This document shows, in pieces, positions 41,701 to 53,700 of a stretch of 64,000 nucleotides of DNA. The stretch's first letter is position 1, and every line of letters begins with the position of its first letter. A model generated the notes under the pieces. The model ran no database searches. It was not told where the DNA came from and saw only the letters and a list, made by a program, of their open reading frames with translations. The translations under genes were made by a program, and so were the position numbers. Source of the stretch: Capra hircus (lineage: Eukaryota > Chordata > Mammalia > Artiodactyla > Bovidae); assembly GCF_001704415.2 (NCBI RefSeq), contig NC_030819.1, positions 38,868,575 through 38,932,574 on the forward strand. Reading direction: 5' to 3'.

Positions 41701-44700
41701 AGATACAGAAATAAAAACTCAATAGAAGGGTTATTATATAAACTTGAGCAAATTTCCCCAAAATTAGAACAAAAGGGAGTTAAAAACAAAAAACAGTGAA
41801 AAGATTTGTTTAGAGACTCAAAAGGACTTCTGAAGAGAACAGTGAAAAGATTTGTTTAAATTAGAGAATCAAAAGGACTTCTGAAGAGAACAGTGGAAAT
41901 CGAGGATAACATTCAAGAAAAGATCCAAGAAGTGAAGGGCAAGAGTTTACAAATCATAAGGAACTGAGTGCCCAGTGTAACTGATGAAAAGGAACCCACA
42001 CCAAAGAATCACTGCAATTTCAGGACCCTTTACTCCAGAAAGGGGTAAAATGAGACCAGTGCAAAACGGTGAAGCACTCAAATGGTTTCAGATCTTTCAC
42101 CAGCAACATTGAGAATAGAATCAATGAAACAACGCCGTCAAAGTCTGAAGGGCAATTATTTCCAAATTCTCAAATGTGACAGAATAAAGATAAATCCAGC
42201 AAAAGTGTGTTATCTTGAAAAATGGACGTTTCCCCAGAAAGCTACTGGAAAATGTGTTCCAGTCAAGCGAGAAGCAAGCCTGGAAAGAGAATGGGGCACA
42301 GAACATGGGAGAGGTTGAGGAAATTCTCAGGATGAAGGGGTACTCCAGGAATACAGCTGGGTACCATGCCTGGAGGCCAACCTGTCACAATAAAGCAAGT
42401 CAAAAGACCCTGGAAAGGTGACCATTTTTGAATATCAGGAGCTACCTTTGTGGTTGGAAGTAAAGAATGTATGAAAATATTTTTAAACTACAAAATTTTC
42501 TGCTAACAGATAAAGGCCAAAAGGTAAAACTGAAACTGACAGGTAGATACGACAGACAGAAAGAACTATGTGAAGGAGACTTGTAAATGGGGAGAGAAGT
42601 CCTCTAAGATAGGCTGGGACATCCCTGCAGGTACTCAGGGAGACAGCGCATGGCAATTTAGCAGTAAGACAGCCTCCCAATGGGTGGTTGGACTGGATGA
42701 TTAATTTGTATGTCTATGGAAGTACTTTCTAGTGCTTCCATAAGAATTCTGAAAGAAAGGAAGAAAAAAAGAGAGCAAAAAAGTTAATGATACTTTTAAG
42801 ACTAAGTTTGACCTGATGTGCTTCTCTATTTAGGAACCAAATTTAGAAGCTGGAATATGTAAAGGTGATTCTTGTGTATTTTCTGAGCAATGATCCTAGA
42901 AGTTATGATAGACAATAGAGGCATAAAATATGAGCAAAGGAGTATATGTAATTTGGAGTCATTTAAAAATCTCTCCATGAGTTTCAAACTTTATCATGTC
43001 AAAACTGACAGCACTATAACATTATAGAGTTGTGAGGATTAGATAGATTAGTATAAAAAGGTTGGAAGTGTGTCTGGCACAGTGGAAGACTGTGTCTTAA
43101 CTATTACTACGGATCAGTATTAACTTAAAGAATATGGACTTTAGAGCCAGACTGCCAGGATTTGAATCTTGGCTTGACCACTTACTAATAACTAGAAAGG
43201 CAATTTACTGATCCTCTCTGATCCTCACTTTCCTCATCTGTAAAATGGGGACAACAGTACATATATTTCATAGAATTATTATGAAGGTAAAACAAAGTAA
43301 CACATGTAAAGTACTTGAAATAATGCCTGGTATATTTTAAGAGCTACAGAAGTGTCAGACATTGTTACTATGAAATGGGAGGTAGAACCGCCTTTCTGAC
43401 TATTTTAAAGTTCTTTCAAAACTCCCAACTCAAAGAATATGGCAATTAATGAAACAAATGTCTTTCTGAAAGGAAGCTGCTAACTGTGAACTGCATTTGT
43501 CAAATGAATCAAGCCTTCTTGATATTTGATACTACAAAATTGGAAATGTATGATTAAATGAAAAATGGTGGTTATGAATCACGTTTTTTAAAAGCACAAA
43601 AAAAACACATAAAATTATTCTCAACTATGTCTTCTCCCTAAATCATATAAAAGAAAAACCAAAACTATTGTATTTTTAGCATACAAAGCTACACCACAAA
43701 CTGAATTCCTTTGGAACTAGCTCCACAGGAAAGAAAGGTGAATCCTGAGAAGTTGCCAGACTCTAGCAGCTTTCTGCTTTTTTCGTACTCCAAAGAATTA
43801 TCAGTGAATATGATTATAAAATATGCATCACCAGGCCAAAGAAAACAACCCTCTTGATGTCATCTAGTGCTGATTCAAAAAACAATATATAATGCTGTAG
43901 GTTTCACATTTAACCTATTTCTCTCTCTCTGTCTCTCTCTTTTTTCGGCCATGACCCAGGAAATGTCCAATCTTAGTTGGTGGCCAGGGATCAAACCCAC
44001 GCCACCTACAGTAGAAGCCAGGAGTCTTAATCATGGGAAGGCTAGGTCCCAAACCCATTTTCTTTCTTACAATAATCTTATAAAGAAAAGGCTAGAGAAC
44101 ACCAAGGGAGCAAGGAAAGGACTCCAGAACATTCAGACACCTTACCTGAATGTTACTGCTTTCACAGGGAAGGACACTGCTTTCTGCGAGAGGTGACAAG
44201 CACATGTGAGAGCTTTCAATACTGAAAGCGATCCCGCTCACGGAATCTGCCGCGGGTAAATTCCCATTATGAACTGGCTCCTTAATCCAGGTGGTCTCAT
44301 CGGCTATCTCGATGGGATCGACCATATCCACAGTGTTATTCTCCTTCTCACTCTCCACATCCTGCAGCAGTTCCAGTTCTTTCTCAGAAGCTCCGGACTG
44401 GCTCTGGGTAATAGACATGGCGGTCACCACCAAGTGCGCGCCGCGCGGAGACGCGTCACCGCCCAACTGCGGCAGGTGGGCGCCAGCCGTGCCCGTGGCT
44501 GGGGAGGAGGCGTCTGTGGAAGGAACAGCTGCCTGGTCTTCTTCATCTTCGCTACGAGCCTCAAGAGTAAAAGGGACCCGAATCAGCGAGGTCCGATACT
44601 GGGCACCTCCTCTGCACATCTCCAGTCTCATAGGAGACCAGTTTTTAATTGGTGAGCAGCCATCTATGTAAGGACTTCTGATATATGGATTGGTAATCCC

Positions 44701-47700
44701 ATTACAATTGGTCCTAGATGAAGCATCAGGAGAATGAAAAGCAAACTTCCTTCGTTCTAAAAGATAGGGAGGGGAAAAAAATAGATGGGGAAGGAGAAAT
44801 CACCTCATGAGAAATGGAAAAGCCATTATTAAATGGTCATCATCACAGTCCACGACAGCAAAACCGGATGTCTCTTAACAATGGTGGTGTTTCCTAAAGT
44901 GAAATTTTGGTGTCAAAAATAACAGCACAAACAAATGTGTATCCATAGGCAGGGCGAGGCTCTTCAAACTCTGGTGTTTTCCCTTTTGTAGTTAAACAAA
45001 ATATTTTATTCCCTGAAAATCATTTCCTGACAAACATATTGTTACAGCAATGCTGTTCAAATCCAAGATATAGAACAAACCAGCTGACAGCTGCAAAATA
45101 ACCTGGTAAATGAAACATGTAATAATCTGTCCTTAGGTAAAATACCAGCCATGCTTGCGTGCTAAATTGCTTGAGCGCTAAGTCACTTCAGTCGTGTTGA
45201 CCCTGTGCAACTCTATCCATGGTAGCCCGCCAGGCTCCTCTGTCCATGCAGATTCTCCAGGCAAGAATACTGGAGTGGGTTGCCATGCCCTCCTCCAGGG
45301 GATCTTCCCAACCCAGGGATTGAACTTGTGTCTCTTATGTCTCCTGCGTTGGCAGACGGGTTCTTTACCACTAGCACCACCTGGGAAGCCCCAGGTGGGC
45401 GCTGTAAGCAATATTAAAAGGCAAACAAAAGACTGCACAACAATGTCTGCAAAAATAAAGAGCTTAACGATAGTAAATGAAATTATAAAAATGTCTTAAA
45501 AGTTAATAGTTTTTTACAACACTTCATTAGCTTAATAAAAACAAAAGTGTAAAAAATGGGCAAAGCACATAAACAATCCTCCCATTGGTAAATGAACTCA
45601 TGAAGTGTTTGGCCACACAAATAATAAAGAGTAGGGAAATTAAAGCAATGAGCGGCCATTTGTTGAACAAAAATTCTGATGTCTGAACTAATAATTCCTT
45701 CACCTTCCCAACAAATGACCAGTAAACATTTGGAAAGAATTCTACATTGTAATAAATTAAAGAAGCAGAAATTAATACAGTAAGAGACCTTTGTGTAATG
45801 CACCAAATCAACAAACATCATAAAGAATCAAACAATAAAAAAAATCAAAAAGAACACTGGGAAGACCAATGTTGCTAGATGGGGGAAAATAACTTCCTCA
45901 CACACCACTGATGAAAATTTTAACTGGTGCAACTTCTTAGGAAGAAAATTTGACAAAATTCCGCAAGAGCTTAGAAATAGTCATCCTTGCTCACCAAATA
46001 ATTCTACTTCTGAGATTTTAACCTAAAGAAATAAATATATACAATACATTGTATATACAAGGAAAAATTAGAAATAATCTAAATGTTTACCAATGATTAA
46101 AAACAAAGGTACATCCATGAAATGGACTATCATACAGTGATTCAAAATCATGGTTTCAAACAATAATAAATGACTTGGACGACTTACGAATACTTATAAT
46201 AAAATGCTTTGTGAAAAAAGCAGGATATGGAACTATGTGTGTGTGTTCATATATAAGTGGAGATATATATACACATATACACATGTACATATATAAGGAG
46301 AAGACTAACAAAAATAGTTTTCAGTTTTCTAACTGTATTTATCATGAATAGATTTTTGTAAATTGTGAATGATTTTTAACAAGTGCTGTAATTTTTTAAA
46401 AAAGAAACTGATATAGTATAAAGAGAAATATGTAAATCCCCCCATACGATACTCACCTAAAAACCTTACGCAAACAAATACACTTTTACAAAATATAAAT
46501 ATCTGACTGTGCGTGCGTGCCAAGTCACTTGAGTTGTGTCCAACTCTTTGCGACCCTATGGACTATAGCCTGTCAGGCTCCTCTGTCCTTCAATCTCTTA
46601 TGTCTCCTGCACTGACAGATGGGATCTTTACCACCAGCACTGCCTGAGAAGCCCGAATATCTGATTACCAAAGTCTGAATTACAGTGGAGGGCATTCCAA
46701 AACCAACTTATCTCTACAACTGCCATCTTTCTTTGATTCTGCTTGTAAGATATTTGATATAAATAGTGCTAGTCAAATTACCTGTATCTGACATGAGAGC
46801 AAAACCTTGTGGAGAATTTCAGTCTTTGAAAGTAAATTGTTCCTTTTGTTAAAAAAAACCCCAGGTTTCTAAATTTCAAAAGGGTTAGCAGTCATTTGGA
46901 GCTCTATAGTTAGAACAAGCTAAAATAAGCCTCTGTAATAATAAACACTGATAATATAAAAATTTTAATTGGGCATTTTATTATAAGACATACCTGAGAG
47001 TGGTGTCTTTCCTATTTGAAACGCAACTGGTGAGAAAGTGGGTGAAGAAAATGGTGAAGGATTGGTGATGCTTCCCAAACTGTATCTTTTTGCACTATCC
47101 TGAATAGGGCTAGAAGAAAACTGCCCCTGTGATAAAATTAAATAAACAAAATTATAGGGATCTCCTCCTTAGCTTTGTTACACCAAGTGCTACTTGTCTT
47201 TATTTTCAAAACACATTTATAAGCTGAGTTGTATAGTTTGGTTAGCCCTCAGAGAGCAAGATGCCACCTTTGCTTTGTGGCAAAAGGCAAGACACCAAAA
47301 GGCAGACCCATAGACACAGAAAATAAGCTTATGGTTACCAAAGGGGAAGGTGGGGAGGGATAAACAAGGAGCTTGGGATGAACACACACACACTACTATA
47401 TATAAAATAGTCAATCAACAAGGACCTACTGTACAGCACAGGGAACTATACTCGATATTTCGTAATAACTTACATGGGAAAAGAATCTGAAAAAAATAGA
47501 TACATATGTATGTATAACTGAATCACTTTGCTGTACACTTGAAACTAACACAACAATGTAAGTCAACTATACTTTAATAAGAAGAAAAAAGGTAAAAAAA
47601 AAAAAGAAAGACACCAAAAGGCAAGGCATCTTGTGAGGATAGTTAAGAAGACTTCCAAAATTTTGAAACATAATATACGAGACAGATAAAAATACACCAT

Positions 47701-50700
47701 ATTTACACAAACCATTATACTAAGTAGCAGTTTATGAAAAAAATTAAGTTACTCCACTACTACCAAACTAGGTGTGTTATGCTGAAAATCTTCCATAATT
47801 CAGTAAATATCTTATACTGAAATTTCTTGAGACTCATTTACCGCTAAATACACAGTTGGAGTGTGACCAAAACCATTCTATACCTAATGACAAAATGTGA
47901 ACTGGGCTAACCCGCATGAAATAGAAAACCCAACAGACAATGAATCATTCCTCTTGAGAGCAACAGGAACTTCTAGGTCCAAGATGCCTACAGCCAACCA
48001 ACCAGTCACTGTTAATCCACTTCTTACCGAACTCGGGGTCTGCACAGGGCTCCTACACTGCACAGGAGATAACTCTATTGAATAAAAAACCTCAAGTGAC
48101 GTCTGGGCACCACTACGAGGACTTCTGGGAGAAGCTGGAGGTAAGGAGTCAGAGATACTTCCGTTGCCATCTAAAAAGAGCTTTCTTCTGAGGGATGAAG
48201 AACTGAGGTTTCCAGGAGACTGATCTGCAAATTCATCAGCTCTAAAATAGTCACCTACATTTAATATTAATGGAATAAAAGGCAGAGCTAGTCATTCAGA
48301 AGAGCAGTTATATTTTAATTGTCTGATTAAAAAAAAAAGTTTGTATTAGGTTTGAATTTTTTTTCAAAAAGAGGGCAAAAGTTTAACTGTATAGATGCTG
48401 TTTGAAATCCTTTTTTGAGTGTTTCCTTATTAGTATGGGTAGTATCACTAAGATGTGTCTGTGAATAGTTTATGTCTATAGTTAAGTTCATTATGACAAA
48501 AAGGCTAATTCAGGCCTGATTAAAGAAAAATTAGAAATTCCAGGATGGCTTCCTCACCTCTTTAAAAAGAGGTATTGCCACAGATCCCCATTTACAAAGA
48601 AGCATTAAAACAAAATCTTTTATTTAAGTTATTAAAGGTTTAAACAAATACAATACTTACCTAATATCTTTTCTAAATTAAAATCCACAGGAAGAGACAG
48701 CAATGTCTGGCAAGCAGCTGGAAGCAAGCAGATAAATACATACAAACACGGTTAAATCAAGGCAAGCATCTAACATGCAGCTCAGTACGGGTTTCCCAAT
48801 CAACTGTCTCCCCATGATGCTCCAGCCAAACTTGGTCATTTCCTTTATGCATCCCATTCCACACCATCTTCCCATAGACAGGTTCCCTCACTTTCTAACA
48901 TTGATATAAACCCATAAATGCTAAAAGTTAACTCCTGGTTGTGCTGTTGGCACAAGAATTTAAAAAGCAGCCGGCTTAAATGTGGGGACAGATTTCCCAA
49001 TATTAACAAAGTTTCACAAGAATGCCTTCCAAAACCAAAAATCAATCCACAGGCTTTGCACCACAACATAACACACTATTGCCGTTTCTCAAACATGGCC
49101 AGATAGATCTATTAATATTCCCTGGTGGCTCAAACGGTAAAGCGTCTGCCTGCAATGCGGGAGACCTGGGTTCGACTCCTGGGTCGGGAAGATCCCCTGG
49201 AGAAGGAAATGGCAATCCACTCCAGCACTCCTGCCTGGAAAATCCCATGGACGGAGGAGCCTGATAGGCTACAGTCCCTGGGGTCACAAAGAGTTGCACG
49301 CGACTGAACAATTTCATTTTCACTTTCACAAGGTCAGTTTTCATAAAGCTCAATTATAAAAAGCAAACAATTTCAATTCCAGAGTGAAATATTATCACAT
49401 GAACTGAATTTAATATTAAATGTTGCATTAGTATAGAACATATTTCTTTTCCAGTTTATACCATACTCACCATTGCTTTTTTCAGAATGGATGGTCAGCT
49501 TTCTTCCAACCGGAGATTCATTATTTGTGTTGATACCTATAAAACACTCTAAGTGAAAAATCTTAAATTTTCTATTCATTTACTATAGGGTTACTTTTTC
49601 CATATCAAAAAAATAAATTGTGGGAACTTTTATTTTACATTTAAAAAACAAATGCTTGCATATATAAATATAAAATTTGACAAGCTTCTGTTAAATTTAT
49701 TTATTTTCCAATTTGGGGGAGCGCTAGGATAAGAACATTAAGACTGGAGCGCTAGGACTGGAAAAGGTCAGTTTTCATTCCAATCCCAAAGAAAGGCAAT
49801 GCCAAAGAATGCTCAAACTACTGCACAATTTCACTCATCTCACACGCTAGTAAAGTAATGCTTAAAATTCTCCAAGCCAGGCTTCAGCAATATGTGAACC
49901 GTGAACTTCCAATGTTCAAGCTGGTTTTAGAAAAGGCAAAGACCAGAGATCAAATTGCCAACATCCACTGGATCATCGAAAAAGCAAGAGAGTTCCAGAA
50001 AAACATCTATTTCTGCTTTATTGACTATGCCAAAGCCTTTGACTGTGTGGATCACAATAAACTATGGAAAATTCTGAAAAAGATGGGAATACCAGACCAC
50101 CTGACCTGCCTCTTGAGAAATCTGTATGCAGGAAAGGAAGCAACAGTTAGAACTGGACATGGAACAACAGACTGGTCCCAGATAGGAAAAGGAGTGCATC
50201 AAGGCTGTATATTGTCACCCTGCTTATTTAACTTCTATGCAGAGTACATCATGAGAAACCCTGGGCTGGAAGAAGCACAAGCTGGAATCAAGATTGCAGG
50301 GAGAAATCTCAATAACCTCAGATATGCATATGACACCACCCTTATGGCAGAAAGTGAAGAACTAAAGAACATCTTGATGAAAGTGAAAGAGGAGAGTGAA
50401 AATGTTGGCTTAAAGCTCAACATTCAGAAAACTAAGATCACGGCATCTGGTCCCATCACTTCATGGCAAATAGATGGGGAAACAGTGGAAACAGTGGCTG
50501 ACTTCATTTTTCTGGGCTCCAAAATCACTGCAGATGGTGACTGCAGCCATGAAATTAAAAGACACTTACTCCTTGGAAGGAAAGTTATGACGAACCTAGA
50601 CAGCATATTAAAAAGCAGAGACATTACTTTGTCAACAAAGGTCCGTCTAGTCAAGGCTTTGGTTTTTCCAGTGGTCATGTATGGATGTGAGGGTTGGACT

Positions 50701-53700
50701 ATAAAGAAAGCTGAGCTCCAAAGAATTGATGCTTTTGCACTGTGGTGTTGGAGAAGACTCTTGAGAGTCCCTTGGACTGCAAGGAGATCTAACCAGTCCA
50801 TTCTAGAGATCAGTCCTGGTATTCATTGGAAGGACTGATGCTGAAGCTGAAATTCCAATACTTTGGCCACCTGATGCGAAGAGCTGACTCATCTGAAAAG
50901 ACCCTGATGCTGGGGAAGATTAAGGGGAGGAGGAGAAGGGGACAAAAGAGGATGAGATGGTTGGATGGCATCACTGATTCAATGGACTTGGGTTTGGGTG
51001 GACTTCGGGAGATGGTGATGGACAGGGAGGCCTGGCGTGCTGCAGTCCATGGGGTCGCAAAGAGCAGGACATGACTGAGCGACTGAACTGAACTGAGGAT
51101 AAGAATACTGGAGGTGTTTGCCATTCCATTCTCCAGGGGATCTTTCCAGCCCAGGGACTGAACCCAGGTCTGCAGGCAGATTCTTTACCATTTGACCCAC
51201 CAGGGAATCCCCACAAGGCTAAAACTCAAAGATTACCATAGCAAGTAAGGAAGCATCAAAAGATCCTTTTTAAGGGGAGCAGGGTTGGTCTCTATGTCAA
51301 CCTTAAAACGCTAGGGACACATGTTAGCTAATGTCAATGTCCTCAAGCAGATCCTCAGCGGCTAGATGCTTTTTCACAATAGGTATGGACAGGACATTCC
51401 TGGTGAGCCAGTGATTAAGAATCTGCTTGCCAAGGTAGGGAATACCAGTTCAACTTCTGGTCCAGGATGATTCCACAAACTGTGGGGCAACTAAGCCTGT
51501 GCAGCACAACTAATGAGCCTGTGCTCCAGAGCCTGTGAGCCACAACCACTTGAGCCTACAAGCCCTAGAGCCTGCGCTTAGAGAAGCCACCACAATGAGA
51601 AGCCCTCACACAGCAACTAGAGAACAACCCCTGCTTCCTGCAACCAGAGGAAGTCCACGCACAGCAACAAAGACCCAGAGCTGCCATAAATAAATATTTT
51701 TTAATGGGTATAAATTATTGGAATTAAAATGCCAGGCCATTTTGACAGAAACTGCAATTTGATCAGTAAAACTGCACTCAGTCTTTTTCCTCCCCTCAAG
51801 ACAGGAGTCACAGATATGGGTACACATAATTTTTTTTTTTTTAATATATAAGGTAATGACTAGTATTAAGCTTCTTAAATTGAAAAAATCACCAGATAGT
51901 AAATAAATGGGTGAATGAGTGAGTGGGTGGATAATTTAAAATCTCTCATTAAATGTCTACTATCAGAATGGTAAAAGATAAAATAAATAAAATTCTAGAT
52001 TCAAATGCCTTCTTTGCTATAGGCAGTGTGACCTTCTATAAGGCAAATGTAATAAAGGTGCTTTGCTGCAAAAACCCTATAACATCCTTGGTCCTTAGGC
52101 TGGAGTTCAAACACCTTAAGGAGCTTCCCTGGTAGCTCAGAGGGTAAAGAAACTGCCTACAATGTGGAAGACCCAGGTTCAGTCCTTGGATTGGGGAGGG
52201 CTCCTGGAGACCTTCTCTTGGGGAAGGGAATGGCTCCCTATTCCAGTATTCTTGCCTAGAAAATCCCATGGACAGAGGAGCTTGGCAGGCTACCATCCAC
52301 AGCTCTCAGAGAAGAGTTGGACACAACTAAGTGACTAACACTTTCATACTTTTTCACCAAACATCTTAATAGTGTATATAAAGCCCTTCCAAACCTAGCA
52401 GTTTTCCTCCAACCAAACATTTCAGTAACATAAAAAACAAAACAGGCTCTCTTTCTTGACTCTGCTGCTGCTGCTAAGTCACTTCAGTCGTGTCCAACTC
52501 TGTGCGACGCCATAGACGGCAGCCCACGAGGCTCCCCCGTCTCTGGGATTCTCCAGGCAAGAACACTGGAGTGGGTTGCCATTTCCTTCTCCAATGCATG
52601 AAAGTGAAAAGTGAAAGTGAAGTCGCTCAGTCATGTCCGACCCTCAGCGACCCCATGGACTGCAGCCTTCCAGGCTCCTCTGTCCATGGGATTTTCCAGG
52701 CAAGAGTACTGGAGTGGGGTTCCACTGCCTTCTCCTTCTTGACTCTAGGTATTTCTAAAACTCTTTCCTGACTCTTCTTCCCAATTCCCCGACTGTGGCA
52801 TTATCACAACACTGTTCAACTGTATAGCAATTGTCTCCTCAGTTGTTTCCTCTAAAAGGACTCCATAACTTTAAGACCACAATCAAACGAGGAAACATAC
52901 ATGGATTTGATTACAACAAAATAAGAATTCCTACACGACCAAAGACATCAAAACAAAAGTAACACATGTGAAAGGAGATGACATGTGAAATGTTTAGAAC
53001 TAATGTAACTACTAATGTAACTACACAAAAAATCTTAGCAATTAAATGGAAAAAGAAAAAGACAACTCCAATAAGAATGATTTATAAATAGGGATTTTAC
53101 AAAAGGAAATTAAAAAGCTGTGAGCATATGAGAAATGAAAATTAAAACAATCATTTAGAATGTCAAACAAACCACTGTTGTTGTTGTTAAGTCATGTCTC
53201 TTCTGTTATACCGTGGACTGTAGCCTGCCAAGCTCCTCTGTCCATGTGATTTTCAGGCAAGAATCCTGGAGTGGGTTGTCATTTCCTTTTCCAGCAACCC
53301 AGGGATCAAACACATCTCCTGGGTCTCATGCACTGGCAGGTGGATTCTTTACCACTGAGCCACCAGGGAAGCCCCAACACATTAGAATGGCACAAATCTG
53401 AAAGCCAAGCGTTGGCAGGGATGTAGAGACACAGGAGTCCTAAACACTGCGGGTGGGCATGCAGGGTGTGTGGTCATTCTGGAGAGCACTCTAGCTCTGC
53501 ACAATCAAATCAGATAAACACACTGTCTTTAGCTCAGAAATTCTCAGCCTGTGTATACTTTTCTAAGAAATTCTCATTTAAGTCCATAAATAAAACAACA
53601 AGTACACTCCTTGAAGCACCCTGCTACATAAATATTAGTAATAGTAAAGGCTGACAGCATAAAGTCCACATGTACAAACAGAATCATTTTCCCCCGTGAC

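Larger units (their letters stand above)
40102..43937. other. BORA intron content
   Basis: Contains a MIR-like remnant (about 40,905-41,050), a 46-51 bp tandem duplication (41,794-41,890), an unidentified region 41,900-42,780 with broken frames on both strands, and a MIR at 43,137-43,370. No exon of BORA falls here. Confidence 0.5.

Noticed and set aside
42082..42421. Overlapping 68-78 codon frames in a BORA intron
   Set aside because: No recognisable family, no splice signals that fit BORA, and frames not supported by any repeat or protein similarity I know.
44269..44671. Plus-strand frames of 126-128 codons
   Set aside because: They lie opposite the BORA exon at 44,146-44,756, whose minus frame matches BORA and has proper splice sites; the GC-rich patch keeps the other frames open.
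49858..50838. 326-codon open frame as a possible host gene
   Set aside because: It is the reverse transcriptase of a truncated BovB LINE, with an altered catalytic box and matching copies elsewhere in the window.
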